A stretch of DNA of 34,163 nt from Priapulus caudatus (GCF_000485595.1 NW_014577565.1:130100-164262); one strand, 5' to 3'; positions 1-12,135 are shown, counted from the stretch's first letter. Notes: a model not told the origin generated them from the sequence alone. Translations and numbers: made by a program.

Positions 1-40
1 AGAGAGAGAGAGAGAGAGACAGACAGAGAGTGGAATGAGG
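1..40. repeat. (AG)n microsatellite at the window edge
   Basis: A run of AG dinucleotides with a few AGAC interruptions starts at the first base, so it is probably cut by the window edge. From here to about 1450 I see only AT-rich non-coding DNA with a few short chance reading frames. Confidence 0.9.
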
Positions 41-1453
41 CAGAGACAAGGATATATAATATATATATATATATAACATTCAATCAAGTTAATTAATTAT
101 ACCTATCATTCCTCTCTCTGCAATTCGAACAGAGGAATGGAATGTCTTTACCATCTTTCATCATTGCGCGGTAGACCTCTAGGGATATACCTGAAATACA
201 AAAAAAGAATAGACAAAAATTATACATTTTAAACATATATATATGGCATATAATATTGTGCTTTAATTACTTTTAGACTGCATGCATGGTTAAATTGTTT
301 CAATACGAATATAATTACATTTTCTCATACCTGTATTGCATATTCTGTGCTGCCATAAATTGCATATATCGCAGCAAACAGCATGTTGCCTCGTTGTAAC
401 TTTTCTTATACACTCTACGCAGTTGTCCATGGTTGTGTGCTGGTATTCTAACGGTGTGTAAATGAGCATACGAGTACTATATAGTGCTTATATATTGTGT
501 TTGCGTAGATCTTGCGATGTGCGCGCTCATTCGCTAGACTCGTGCGGGGAGCACGTGCGCGCATATGGCACGCATCATTTCATGCTCTTTGACTTCATTG
601 TCATGCGCAGGTTGACACTTATAATCGAGTTCTTGCTGTCACCACGTCTACGTAGTACTCGCGACCACGTTATCCTCAAACGTGTCGCATGCTGATTATC
701 TGGTTTTCAAAGGATTTCCGCGACCAACCCCCTTAATTAATTGTTATGTTCATGTTCATGAAAAGACACGTGCGCGCGCAAAGTCTTGTAAGATTTGTTG
801 TTGTTAATGAGTACGTTAATGAGGCTCGCGTTGATCACTTTACATACATTGAAGCGGCGATAGCGGTGTTTTTACACGTCACTTTCGGGAGCGCTTGCAT
901 GTAGTTACTGACGCTATGCGGTAAAAATTAACAAGCTAGCTCTCATTCAGCTGGCCATTGGTCGTAATCAGTTGTGTTTATAGACGTATGCTAGTCTTTA
1001 CGAGTCTTTATACAATATGCTGAAGAGTTGTGTTGCCTGGGGCTGCAATAACCACAATTTAATATGATGACAGACATTATTTCTTTACATTGCATACCAG
1101 CAAATATCACAAGAAGAAATGCGTGCATGTATACACGCTATTATAAATTAAGGGTGCAATCTGATGGTTTGCCATGGCATGGGTTCCTGTAAAACATTCT
1201 GTGATATGTGGGAAGCATTTTATATCAGGTATGAATGGCCGAGACTTGTTTGTTGCACCATAGTACTGAAAATAGACTTATGGATAGATTAGATTTATTT
1301 CTTTGGCACCATCAAATAGTGGCAATTTGGCGAGTGGGGAATCCTTATCGGAAGGGATTTGATATATAACTTATAAACACGAAGGATCCTTCCTATCATA
1401 TATTATTATGTTATATAATAAGACAAAAAATTTCTGTTGTCACATCGTCATCC

Positions 1454-1545
1454 ATATCAGGAGTAGATAATAGGGATTATTATTATCTACTCCTGATCCT
1501 ATCCCTATTCCTACATCCTACTCCTCCTCCCTATTATCTACTCCT
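1454..1545. repeat. Short inverted repeat around AGGAGTAGATAATAGGG
   Basis: AGGAGTAGATAATAGGG near 1459 is matched by its reverse complement at about 1528-1545, with a second shorter copy of TATCTACTCCTGAT between them. It can form alternative hairpins. No target duplication or coding sequence is visible. Confidence 0.6.
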
Positions 1546-1849
1546 GATCCATATGCTAGTCGTAAAACCTGTTGTACCACCACTGCACCAGCTCCTGGTC
1601 TTATGTACATATTGCTCTTACGTGACAACATGCAAACGTGCGAATTCAAGGTTGCTGCCCGATTGCTAGTCAAACAATAACAAATAATAGCTTGATGGGG
1701 TTTGTGCTTTATTGTTTCAACACTTGCACATACACTGAATACAATAGGTGCGTGGGTGACTATAAAATTAGGTTGTTCCATCATGTGGGAAACATCTCGA
1801 CCTAGATATAAAACATAATATATAAATATATAATGATGATGATCTATAA

Positions 1850-1990
1850 TGAAATATATATTAATAATATATACACAACATATAAATATAATTAATATAG
1901 GGGCCTATATTAATAATATATACAAAACATATAAATATAATTAATATAGGGGCCTATATTAATAATATATACAAAACATATAAATATAAT
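1850..1990. repeat. AT-rich tandem repeat, 49-bp period, about 2.5 copies
   Basis: The block AATATAGGGGCCTATATT recurs 49 bases apart (near 1895 and 1944), separated by the same AT-rich spacer that includes ATATATACAAAACATAT. The GGGGCC core breaks an otherwise nearly pure A/T sequence and marks the register. Confidence 0.8.
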
Positions 1991-2083
1991 GACCTTATTT
2001 GTATGGTGCGCCGTGGTATATAACAGAATTAAACTTTAGCTGAAAATATTTTCATTGTGTCATATGCTAACTTGCTTTTTTTC

Positions 2084-2084
<1 letters not shown>

Positions 2085-2142
<58 letters not shown>

Positions 2143-2160
2143 TGGAGAGATGGAGAGATG

Positions 2161-2205
<45 letters not shown>
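2085..2205. repeat. (GA)n microsatellite with GATG and GTCA interruptions
   Basis: A long GA run is interrupted by three GGAGAGAT units and ends in a short GTCA tandem run. 2210-3216 has no supported gene; the only structure noted there is a G/C palindrome near 2645-2690 (GGGGGGATATACCCCCCCT). Confidence 0.9.
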
Positions 2206-3216
2206 TCAGTCAGTCAGACTAAATTGTTTATAAACACTGGCTGTGATGCATGCATATACACACACACAGTCATCAGTGTCAACAAGATCGTTGACACATT
2301 CTGTGAGAGCAAACAGAGGCGACCTATGTGTGTCTGACAGTTTGCCTGAATGTAATATATACAGTCATCCATACAAATGCGTTGACTGCTGTCTGCGCTT
2401 GAGATTACCCCCCTCTGTTGGACTAACAATATTTTTACATAGTCGCGCGGCTGTACAAAACGTCACCTGATGCATATAGGTTAAATTATATAATTGACTG
2501 GCAAAGCAGGTTACAACCCTTTTCCAGCTTTTTCACAATTCCAAGAAAGTTTTGCTGTCGCCCTCATCCCAGCGGTGGTCACCCCTACACATTGAATAAT
2601 GAACGCGACTTAAACAAATGCCGTGATGCATGGGTGTCGATCGCGGGGGGGGATGGGGGGATATACCCCCCCTCCCCCCAATATTTGAGGTGGGGGATGG
2701 CCTGTGTTATTATCCCCCCTAATATTTCAAGGTCAAATTTTTAAAAAAAGTCGTAATATGTGCAGATAAATCGATTACCTTATGATTTATTATGTCAACT
2801 TTGATCTTGAAATCGCATCACATTTTCTAATGATTATAGATTTGGACAATTTTAGGAAGTTAGGCAGTAATAATCAAATACACGGTACCCATTAAAATCC
2901 GCCATTCTGGAAGTAGTTTATTTTCCGCCTTAACCAAAATACGGATTTCAAAACCACGTCAAATTATGCACGTTTCTTATACCGCAGCGCTGCCTTACAT
3001 GGTTTTGATATTACGCTTTCATCAAAACATAGGCCTATACAAAACACGACGAATTATATTGTCAGATATAATCATTTTTTTAGAAGGGTGGTGACAAAAG
3101 ACGAGAAATATGAGCAAAACAAAAACATGTGCAGCCTTCAAACTTGAGGCAATTCATTGAAATATCAGGTCACTCAAATTTTTTATTATATGCATAATGA
3201 ATAATTAATATTATAT

Positions 3217-3320
3217 GAATAATTTAGAGAAGCTTGTACCATCACATTATTTACAATCCGCATCATCAAATCTTACTTACAATTGTAGCCCTCGTTGGTA
3301 CAAGCTTCTCTAAATTATTC
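3217..3320. mobile_element. 104-bp hairpin MITE with perfect 25-bp terminal inverted repeats
   Basis: The 25 bases at 3217-3241 (GAATAATTTAGAGAAGCTTG...) are the exact reverse complement of 3296-3320, with a 54-bp loop. Perfect arms of this length in AT-rich non-coding DNA are typical of a short non-autonomous element. I could not assign a target-site duplication or superfamily. 3330-4560 is otherwise non-coding, with a CA/CG-rich stretch near 3725-3785. Confidence 0.7.
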
Positions 3321-4563
3321 AGTATTTCGTATTTTCATGTCGAGAGCAGTAAACATGACATTAGAGATGGTGCTATATTGCTCTTTACTCACTTAGTTGA
3401 TAACAACCATTAACTGTAAGAATTAATACATAATCAAACACTTAATTGTGTAATAATGTTACATGGTAATTATTGTTGCTGTTCTTGTTATCTTCGTAGT
3501 GAATTTGGACTACATTCAATTACCTAGAAAGTCATTTTAAAATGCTCTAAAATGCATTTTTGAAAAAGTCCCTACCATGGGAACGGGTGTATCCACCCCC
3601 CTCCCCCCCTGCTCGGTCGCTTCACTCCCTCGCTGAGGATCATCCTCCCCAATCATGAAATCAAATCGACACCTATGCCGTGATGTGAAGTGATGTGCAA
3701 TGAGTGACGTTGTGTGTTTGAGCACACACATGCGCCCACACGCACCCGCATACGCTCGCTCGCACGCACGCACGCTCGCACACATAGAAGGAGAGAGAGA
3801 AAGAGAGAGTTTAAGAATGTGCGTTGGTTCAACATGTCTTGATAATAAAATGAAAATTACATGATTAGTTAGAGTGATCTTTAGTGATCAAATCTTGTTG
3901 CTCATGAAGAGAATAGTTTTACTAAAAAGATCATTGTCGTAGTCAGAATGAAGACTGTACATTTACTCAAAAGTGCAGTAAAATACCATCTCCTGCGATC
4001 TACATTTTCAAAATTTTATTTCACATTGTTATGGTTTTCAAAAAAAGTTTTGGGTTACTTGTGTAATAACATATAAAAATATCACTTATTTTAAATTTAA
4101 ATATAAAATTTTTTAAATAAGCACATGCGTTATTTATTCAAGTTTGAACTTCAGACTGCGGACTCCCTCTCCGCTTTTTGATGGCAGCTATAGGGAGTCC
4201 GTTAGACTCCCTTGTTCAAAAGTTAATTTCTACCCCGTATATCATATGTCTGATACTGTATAGCCATAAATTAATTGCATCCTCTGATTTTGCTATTACC
4301 AATAGTAAAACACAGAAATTAAAACGACACAAATACCTGTTAATCAAAAATTCATAATATAATGGTGCAAAAATGTACGCTACATACATTAATTAACGCT
4401 TTCTATCAATCTCAGCGCATATTATTATGAGCGAAGTGGCTCCTGCTACGCTAATTGGATCGTTCGTCAGGGTTAGGGAATTAGGCATGTACGGTGGTCT
4501 AACCAAAACTAACCAGCTACTGGTGTCAGCCCAGTTGAGTCTTCATATCGACTGGCTGCATTA

Positions 4564-4999
4564 AGCCTGGCGCACATTGCCGAACATTTTCCCGAACAAA
4601 TGTTCGTCCGAACAAATGTTTTTGTCTGGCAATGTGCGGGTGAACAATTACTGAGCGCACATTGCCGAACATTTTGCAGCGAACAACCTCGTGGCGCCGT
4701 CAAATAGCTGTGTGGTAAAGAGTCACGTGATCGGCGCATGATTGGGCACAAAAATCATGTGACCACATATCGTGCTGCTATTGGTTACTACTTTACAAAT
4801 GTTCCTAGAATTGTTCGACATTCAGCGCACATTGACGAACATTCGACGAACAATGTTCGAGATATCAAACATTTTCGATCTTCAGAAACATTGTTCGGAA
4901 CAAATGTTCGGCGACTTTTTTCACCGCACATTGCCGAACATTTCATGGAACATTGCTACGATGTTTTTGAGCAAAATGTTCGGCAATGTGCGCCGGGCT
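4564..4999. mobile_element. PIF/Harbinger-type MITE with TTA target duplications
   Basis: The ends are inverted copies: AGCCTGGCGCACATTGCCGA at 4564 matches the reverse complement of the end at 4999 with one mismatch in the first part. TTA lies directly outside both ends (4561-4563 and 5000-5002). A 3-bp TWA duplication is the signature of the PIF/Harbinger superfamily. The 436-bp body has no transposase and is filled with degenerate copies of CCGAACAWTT/AATGTTCG in both orientations. The reading frames here are by-products of that repetition. Confidence 0.8.
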
Positions 5000-5267
5000 T
5001 TAGAGCCACTGCTAGCGTAGCGTAGCGGCTGCTAATGGAGCATGAGCGGCGAATGCCGAACGGTGAAATGGCGAGGTCGCATAGGATTCAAATAAATGGT
5101 TCAAAATAAGTTCAATATGTTTTATCGTCTATTTAATCCTCTATCAATCATGCATTAACACGTATCTTTTATTTCTGGGCCGATTATCTTGTAAGTATAT
5201 AATATAGGCCGACTCTGCTATGGGCCGACTCAGTAGGGGCCGAAAACGTTATGGTCCGAGTGATCCC

Positions 5268-5456
5268 GGGTACTGCCAGAACGTACCCTGGTAACTATTT
5301 GATATGATTAGGGTTAGGGTTAGGGAGTAGGCGTAGGCGACTCCCTAGACTCGTTAGTGGAGTAGGCGAGGTACGGTCCGGCATATTAGATATAGTACCA
5401 GCTAGGGTACGTTCCGGTATACCGTACTGTACCCAGGGTACGTTCCGGCAGTACGC
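5268..5456. repeat. Inverted-repeat element enclosing telomere-like (TTAGGG)3
   Basis: GTACTGCCAGAACGTACCCT near 5270 pairs with AGGGTACGTTCCGGCAGTAC near 5435 with one mismatch. Inside, at 5308-5325, lie three TTAGGG units, the common animal telomere repeat, followed by AGTAGGCG repeats. It may be a small MITE or a scar of chromosome-end repair. No target duplication was identified. Confidence 0.6.
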
Positions 5457-6339
5457 ACCCTGGGGGACATAGACCCTCTCAGCCCTATAGTAGCAGGTAA
5501 CAGTGTCAGTGCACTAACAACTACTCAGTGTTGCGACTTGCGGCCGCTCTCGCGCCGCTACTCCCCCCGCTAGGCGTTTTTGAGAAGGTAAATATTTGTG
5601 ATCTTGTTCATGCATGGTACATACATCATACATGTAAATCTGTGCATCACTTCGTGGTACGTAAGGTGCTTAAACCGGATTCGCACCCTAGACTCTAGAG
5701 GGGAGGTGGCAGCTGTGTACGCTGAGCTAGCAGACCTTTTATTATATATTTATTAATTTAAAGACATTACATTGGTAACAGATATGTCAATTAACATGAG
5801 CTTGTGAGCTCCTCACCGTCAGTGCAATAAAAGGATACAATTCTTAGTTAAAAGTGCCAGTCTAATCAAGTAACAAACAATGGTACGAAATGCATGGTAT
5901 GACATGGTATGAACCATTCATATGGTTTTCCCCAGTCGTGTGTTTCGTCCACTGCAAAAACTAGTGCACAGCCCAGCAGCCGTTTTTGCATGCTCTTCAG
6001 ACTCGAATGTAGCTGGGAACTTAATCGTAGGTGTAACTCTGGTCTGCAACACACAGCTAGTCTTACCCCATGTACACCACTGTACACAAACAAACTCGCA
6101 GAAAGAAAAGGAAACTTACTTATTTACTGTCATGAGATCGACGGTACTCGCTAGCATCGCTGATGTTATTTTTAATGTTTCAGGTTTCCTGGATCAGACG
6201 AGCCTTGCATAAGTTAGCGAGAGCAGGATCGCTATGGGAAGGTGTCTCTTGGCTGGTCATCTGCCATACTTGCTGGTCATGTTAACGGCAGTCGAGATTG
6301 GGTCTGCAACATCTAGATGCTATTGGGTATCCTGCAGTA

Positions 6340-6495
6340 GTGTACGTGGCTTACATATATGCATTTGCATTATTCAGCACTTGGTCATGCTATATCAACT
6401 AACTAGCTGTATAGTTATAGTACGTATAGTTTCTTAGGACGAATCACATGACCTGGATCACGCGAACCAACTCTGGTCACCCTGACCTCGATGAA
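6340..6495 (+). repeat. Dispersed repeat, copy 1
   Basis: This segment shares long matches with 10316-10440 in the same orientation, including CTAGCTGTATAGTT, GTTTCTTAGGA and GAATCACATGACCTGG in the same order. It is an interspersed repeat of unknown class with no coding capacity. Confidence 0.65.
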
Positions 6496-6917
6496 CTGGT
6501 CATTTGTTTGATTGGATCCACTGATGTGACCCTAGCTGCTGGTGGGGTCATTTTTGAAAAAGATCTAATATGCTGGTAATTTAGCGACTCTGCTGCCTGG
6601 CATTCCGACTGCCAATCCTTGCTATTAGCTATATGAACCATACTATAATTGGTTACAGCGACAGGTGACTGGTTGGATACGAGTGTGCGTTTGTTTGAGC
6701 AGATCAGGAACAAGTGATCCAGATCAGATGCATCCATTGCAAACAAGCAGGCTCGATCCCAAGCCTTTGAAGTGAAAAGTGGATGTACACATGCACTGTG
6801 TGATTACCCCAGCTCTCAATATTATGATATTACTTATCTATCTGTGGCTATATTTATATCAAACATATTCAGTCATTTGCAGATAAATGATTGTATCCGG
6901 ACTTATGCAGAAGATCC

Positions 6918-8013
6918 AGAGCGTATTAAGAAGGAGAGCGTACAACGATGAAATGCTGAAACCATGTTGCAGTATTAGTCGAATTAAGAAACTGCCCGTT
7001 TTATTTTGACGATTCATTGTATTATTGATCAGCTGTCCTACCTTGCTAATATAAAACAAACCGCTTGTCCCTACGATGCCCCTACGCTGAGATAATGAGT
7101 GGTGAAAATCTGGTATTTTTGCCGAAAACCGACTCGAGATCACTGTTTGCTGCGACCCTCTCTTGCTTTGTGGCCAGTGTGTTGCTTCCGGTTGCCGCTG
7201 TATAGCGCCATGGTAGCGCTCACTCATTACGTCAGTACTACAGAGTTTACTACATCCAGCGTGAGGTGGGCACAGGTGGGGGTCCAAACTCCACGACAGA
7301 TGGCGCTCTCGCTCATGGGCTCAATCTACCACTGCCACAAGCAGATTTTGGTTACAATTTGTAACGCTTTTTTACTACAAGTTTTACAGCAGGCACGTTA
7401 CTCGTATCCTATGTAATAAGATTTGAACTAATAAAAGTTGCAAAGATATTAAAAATCCGACCAATATTTCATGAAAAATGTGATAAAATCGTGATACGAA
7501 ATAGTACGCGGATTGTGCGCCCATTTACCTCTTTCAAATCATACGCTGTTTACGAACCACCATTCGCTGGATTTCCCCCGAGCTCCGCCCACTTTAAAAA
7601 TAGTGCTAGCATTGTGGCAGTGGTATTCTGAGTGTGCGAAGGGGGGTAATGCATGCAGTTTGGTGGGGGTCATTACTATGGCAATCAATAACAGACGTCA
7701 TTCATTCCATTTGTCAATCATTGACGGAAACACGCGTGGTTTCCCGAAGCTATCCCAAAGCGAGAGAGGGTCGCAGCAAACAGTGATCTCGAGTCAGTTT
7801 TCGGCAAAAATACCAGATTTTCAACACTCATTATCTCAGCGTAGGGGCATCGTAGGGACAACCGGTTTGTTTTATATTAGCAAGGTAGGACAGCTGATCA
7901 ATAATAACACAAAGAATCATCAAAATAGAATGGGCAAAGATTCTTAATTTAACTAATACTGCAGCATGGCTTCAGCATTTCACCGTTGTACGTTCTCCTT
8001 CTTTATACGCTCT
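6918..8013. mobile_element. Foldback element with about 250-bp inverted arms
   Basis: 6918-7169 is a reverse-complement copy of 7755-8013, roughly 90% identical by eye. Shared words include GAGAGGGTCGCAGCAAACAG, TTTTCGGCAAAAATACCAGA and AAGGTAGGACAGCTGATCAA. The spacer of about 585 bp is unique. The two mirrored reading frames (7513-7947 plus, 6859-7287 minus) give nearly the same peptide because they read the same arm; I do not treat them as genes. It is probably a foldback-type non-autonomous element. Confidence 0.75.
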
Positions 8014-8152
8014 TGAGAAGATGTATAGATACCGAATGCAGAAATGATCATAAAAAATGTGTTGCATATTCACAGAGTGGTACATGCCAGGAGAGTGCCG
8101 ACATTCAATATAGTGAAGGTAGTGGTAAGTAGATCTTGTTAGTATGTAGCTA

Positions 8153-8600
8153 TTTTTAGCTCATCTGACATAGTCAGATGCAGCTTGTAGAATCGCATGA
8201 TCGTCCGTCCGTCCGTCCGAGCGTCCGTCCGTCCGAGCGTCCGTCCGAGCGTCCGTCCGTCCGTCAACAGTTGGGCACAAATCTTAACCGCTCGACGTAC
8301 GGTCACGATATTCGGGACGTGGGGGGGTAATCCGAAAACGAGTTGGGATGTCAAAGGTCAAAGGTCAAGAGGTGTAAAAGAAGGGGGAACATTCACTCCT
8401 TAACTTAAGTATAGGGAGGAAAATGCAGAATTGCGGCGCACAAATCTAAAACGGCTCGACCTAGGCTCTGTGATAGTTGGTGTATAGCAATCATGGTAGG
8501 AAAAGCCATCACTGTGCCGAAATTGGAGGTCACAGGTCAAAGGTCAATGGCACAGGGCAGATTTTAGACTTTTCTGAGGACATGGTCTGACGGAGGCGAT
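8153..8600 (+). repeat. TAGCTCAYC-type repeat with (TCCG)n block, copy A
   Basis: It opens with TTTTTAGCTCATCTGAC and a small hairpin, then a CGTCCGTCCG/AGCG array (8197-8265), then GGTCAAAGGTCAAAGGTCAA. The same order (TTTTTAGCTC, hairpin, TCCG array) occurs at 20531 and, inverted, at 22445, so this is one interspersed family. 8600-9400 shows nothing further that I can support. Confidence 0.6.
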
Positions 8601-9400
8601 TGAAAAACTTTTTTGTTTCAGCGGTGACCTAGCATTTTTATGGCATTATTGAAAGGACATGAAATCTACTTTCTGCTGACATGTGAAGAGTAAAGTGTCA
8701 GATAACCTTTTGACCCTCAAGAGGAGGGTTAATACATGGATTTGTTGACTGTCTGTTAGAAAGAATTTGACTGCTGAGGGTTTGCTAGTAGAATCTATAC
8801 ATGTCTGGATGTATGAGGCTACAATGTCACAGTGAAATTTCAAAAAGCTAAATTTGGTTAAAGAAGGTTTAATGCTCGCTTAAATCGTATAATTTCTATG
8901 GCATTCTGTACTGTCAGTATGTTACATGTAACCTATGCCACTGCCAGTGCTACTGCCAGTGGCATGTGTTGATGGTACTGTGTAGTTTTTTGCCTGCGTT
9001 AATTGGTTACAGGTGGCAGCTCTCTATTGCAGCCTGCAGGCTTGCGTAGGTAAATGGATGAGTGCTTACCTATTCTATCTTGCAAATAGTTGTTGCTACT
9101 ACGTATGATGGGAGCTTCCATCTTTAATCTGAAGACACTTAAACGTACGCGCCATCTCGTGGCAACTTTCATAACGATCCCAAGGAACATTCCTTTGAGA
9201 AGGTTCCTGATACCATCCCTGTGCATTCCACTGTTTCGGCGTGTAATGTGAACACATTTGGGACTAACAGGGTTTACTAGAATCCCACCACTCCACCACA
9301 AGAGTCACCGCAGTAGACGTTAGATGAGCGCTGTTGGCTCCCGCGGCACTTGTTTGTGTAAGTTTTCGCTGAGGGGGAACTAATTTATTATAATACAATT

Positions 9401-9566
9401 TTATATACATATATATTTATGACATGCGTGTGTGCATGCATATATATATATATATATATAATATATATATATATATATGCATTTATGCATGCACACACGT
9501 ATGTATGCACACACGGAGAAGAGCCAGAGACAGAGACAGAGGCAGAGAGACAAGAGCAGAGACAGA

Positions 9567-9609
<43 letters not shown>

Positions 9610-9657
9610 ACGAGAGGCGACAGACAGAGACAGAGACAGAGACAGAGACAGAGAACA

Positions 9658-9728
<71 letters not shown>

Positions 9729-9857
9729 GAGAGAGACAGAGACAGAGACAGAGACAGAGACAGAGACAGAGACAGAGAGAGAGAGAGAGACAGAGAGACG
9801 AGAGAGAGAGAGTACAGAGACAGAGACAGAGACAGAGACAGAGACAGAGACAGAGAC

Positions 9858-9888
<31 letters not shown>

Positions 9889-9920
9889 CAGAGACAGACA
9901 GAGAGAGAGAGACTGATGCA
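9401..9920. repeat. (TA)n palindrome followed by compound (GA)n/(GACA)n microsatellite
   Basis: At 9425-9505 a TA run is flanked by GTGTGTGCATGCATAT and its inverse, making a cruciform-prone palindrome. From about 9528 to 9920 the plus strand is almost pure purine, GAGA mixed with GACAGA units. The long reading frames here (Arg/Glu/Thr repeats on plus, Ser/Leu repeats on minus) are artefacts of the repeat. Confidence 0.95.
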
Positions 9921-10315
9921 GATCCAGATCCTGATCCACGTATGTTTGTTGCATTAGAAGAAAACTATCATTATTGTCTTCACCAAGATCGAAGGCGATT
10001 TCATTGTTGCTCGGGCAATATTGGTAATGTCAACACTATTGTTTCTACAGCATGCACAGAGCAGAAGAGAGTGCCCTTGCGACATGCAACCCCCGCTCCT
10101 AGCATGCTGAACGTGAGTAATTACCGAACCAATGCTAGAGATTTCCACTGGTTGAATACCTCTTGGATCAGCCCCAACAGCAGTAAGCATGTTTGACGTG
10201 GAATCTAGATAACTACATTTAGCAATCATTGTTGTTGAAAACGTCGGCTATAATTAACAATAAGTCAAGTTTGTATGTTGAAAATGCATGCTCGGTAACC
10301 CCTGTTTGCAGCCAT

Positions 10316-10440
10316 GCCATATACGTATAGCTTACACGCACTTGGTCATGTTATATCAACGAACTAGCTGTATAGTTTTAGTACTGTAGCGTTTCTTAGG
10401 ATGAATCACATGACCTGGCTCACACGGTCCGATGAACTAG
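10316..10440 (+). repeat. Dispersed repeat, copy 2
   Basis: Same-orientation copy of the sequence at 6340-6495, diverged by point changes and small indels. It runs directly into the MITE that begins at 10442. Between 9930 and 10316 nothing is recognisable. Confidence 0.65.
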
Positions 10441-10441
10441 G

Positions 10442-10653
10442 GCCCGTTGTCAGAAACAAAATTAGTCTTAACATTAGTCTTAACATTAACTTTTTCTCTT
10501 AGACTGTTGTCTGAAATGCTGCGAAGTTACCTGAATAAAAAATCTTAGCAGATTTCCTCGTAACAATACAAAACAGCGCTGTCGACGGTCTACGAGAAAA
10601 TGTTAGTGTTAAGACTAATGTTAATTAGACTAATTTTGTTTCTGACAACGGGC
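10442..10653. mobile_element. 212-bp MITE with long terminal inverted repeats
   Basis: GCCCGTTGTCAGAAACAAAA at 10442 is matched exactly by the reverse complement ending at 10653, and the similarity continues through the LTTAGTCTTAAC-type words (AATTAGTC, TTAACATTAGT) for about 45 bp. There is no coding capacity. The bases beside the ends (AGG, TGT) do not form a duplication, so the superfamily is open. Confidence 0.7.
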
Positions 10654-11230
10654 TGTTAATCCTGGTCATTAGATCCTAATTAATTTAATCCTGGTCACTT
10701 ATTGTCGATTTATTAGCATCATTTACTGTCTATTAATAGCAGATGTGTAGCATGATATACAATCTGCCAGTGGTAATGCCTTTACATTGCACATGGGTAA
10801 TTAAGGGCCTGTTTAGCAGGATGACTGTTACTTGGATTTGACCTTGTTTGCCCATATGCAATGTTTAGGTGGGGACGTTTGTCATGGGTAGGGTAGGGTG
10901 TATGATGCTACAATGGCATAGCAAATACTTGTGAAGTTTAAATAGCAGTTATTACTATCCTTATGTAGAGTGTCTGGTCCAAAAAAATCTGGGCGATTTG
11001 ATATATTGATCATGACATTAAATGTTTGGTATGGGCTATGTAGGCCTATGATTCACAAGTCTTTGTTCACATCGAACGGAATAGCAAAATAGGACGTATA
11101 ATGCAGCATTTTAACCATAAAAAGTGAACACAATCATTACATTTTGTGAAAAAGTGGATACAATTTTTTGGCTTTTATTATTTACGGTGGTGTAATCACT
11201 TAATGTCTTCACAATATAACCATGTTTTAG

Positions 11231-11310
11231 CAAAGGTACAGGGTTTCATGGTGGAAGTGTGGATCAACAATTCTCACGTAACCTGCACGAAATCCAGTGT
11301 TGATCGCACG
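11231..11310 (+). CDS. Candidate upstream receptor exon (weak)
   Basis: After an acceptor ending TGTTTTAG at 11230, an open frame reads KVQGFMVEVWINNSHVTCTK and then SSVDRT, before a possible donor GTAGCA at 11311 (alternative GTGAAC at 11329). Like the first exon of each confirmed module it starts with two bases completing a codon and ends in phase 0, and G-F-M-V-E-V-W fits the Y-x-V-x-L strand of those modules. It is much shorter than they are, and no matching second exon was found. It could be chance. Confidence 0.25.
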
Positions 11311-11419
11311 GTAGCATCATTCCAAGAGGTGAACGATTCAACATCTTTAAATTCTATGCATTCCTGTTTTTAATAACATCATAATAAGATTCAGTGAATG
11401 TGAAATCTCTTACTTGGGG

Positions 11420-11505
11420 GATTGCCCAATTTCCAATTGCTCTACTGCCGGGCAATTGGTCTAACACTCAGCTATAACTTCTACCAGACAGACCTATTTT
11501 TGGTC
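11420..11505. repeat. Two small hairpins
   Basis: ATTGCCCAATT near 11421 can pair with GGGCAATTGG near 11452, and CAGACAGACC near 11485 pairs with GGTCTGTCTG near 11496. They have stem-loop potential only. I see no terminator-like or RNA-gene context. 11506-12131 is otherwise featureless. Confidence 0.35.
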
Positions 11506-12135
11506 TGTCTGTGTTCCGGTGTGGTGTTGTCTACGTTACAGTTTAAAGTCACGTTCTTTTGAACATTAAGTTGAATAAAAAGCTATAAAATATTAATGAA
11601 ATTCGTGTAAACTGTTCAAAATAATAATACAGCACTCGGTCATGAACACTGAGTGCAAGGTTGTAGACTTAGCGTAAACTAGTGTCAGACAATGGGCCTG
11701 GCTTGTAATTAAAATCCAACATACCGTCTCATAGTCATTGTGCAATACTGTTATCATATGATGGGTTACAGTAATGATTTCTCCTCGTAATTGCAGAGTT
11801 ATCACTTTGACTGCATGCTTAGCGAACAAAAGAACGTCACACTAATTCAGGTGTGCAGCTTGCCGAAGGCTTCATTCAGCTGCAGTAGATCGAAACCATA
11901 CATTCACAGGGATGGTAAGTATACCTAAATGACATCATTTACAACCATATGCACCCACAAGGAATCTCTCACTAACCTGCACATCACATAGTATATAGCA
12001 GCAATTAGTTTTGATCATGATAGTAAGGAGAACTGGATCATCACAGTACTGATATTCAAAATTGCTATGAAAAGCAGAATGGTGTTGCTATGCAGTGTAG
12101 CCAAGGGAATTGCATGTGATAATCACACTGATTAA

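Noticed and set aside
5866-6093. Minus-strand frame with FAVDETHDWGKP, reminiscent of a DExH helicase motif II
   Set aside because: Only one short motif, no motif I or other helicase blocks nearby, and unclear splice borders.
6859-7947. Two similar 142- and 144-codon frames on opposite strands
   Set aside because: They read the two arms of the same foldback element; similarity follows from the inverted repeat.
8197-8265. Regular TCCG array considered as a CRISPR-like structure
   Set aside because: No unique spacers; it is a microsatellite within a dispersed repeat in animal DNA.
9060-9145. Minus-strand ATG (MEAPIIRSSNNYLQ) leading to a GTAAGC donor
   Set aside because: Looks like a first exon, but no downstream minus-strand exon could be found.
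9388-10196. Long overlapping reading frames on both strands (up to 239 codons)
   Set aside because: They consist of Arg/Glu/Thr or Ser/Leu repeats produced by the GA/GACA microsatellite; no unique domain.
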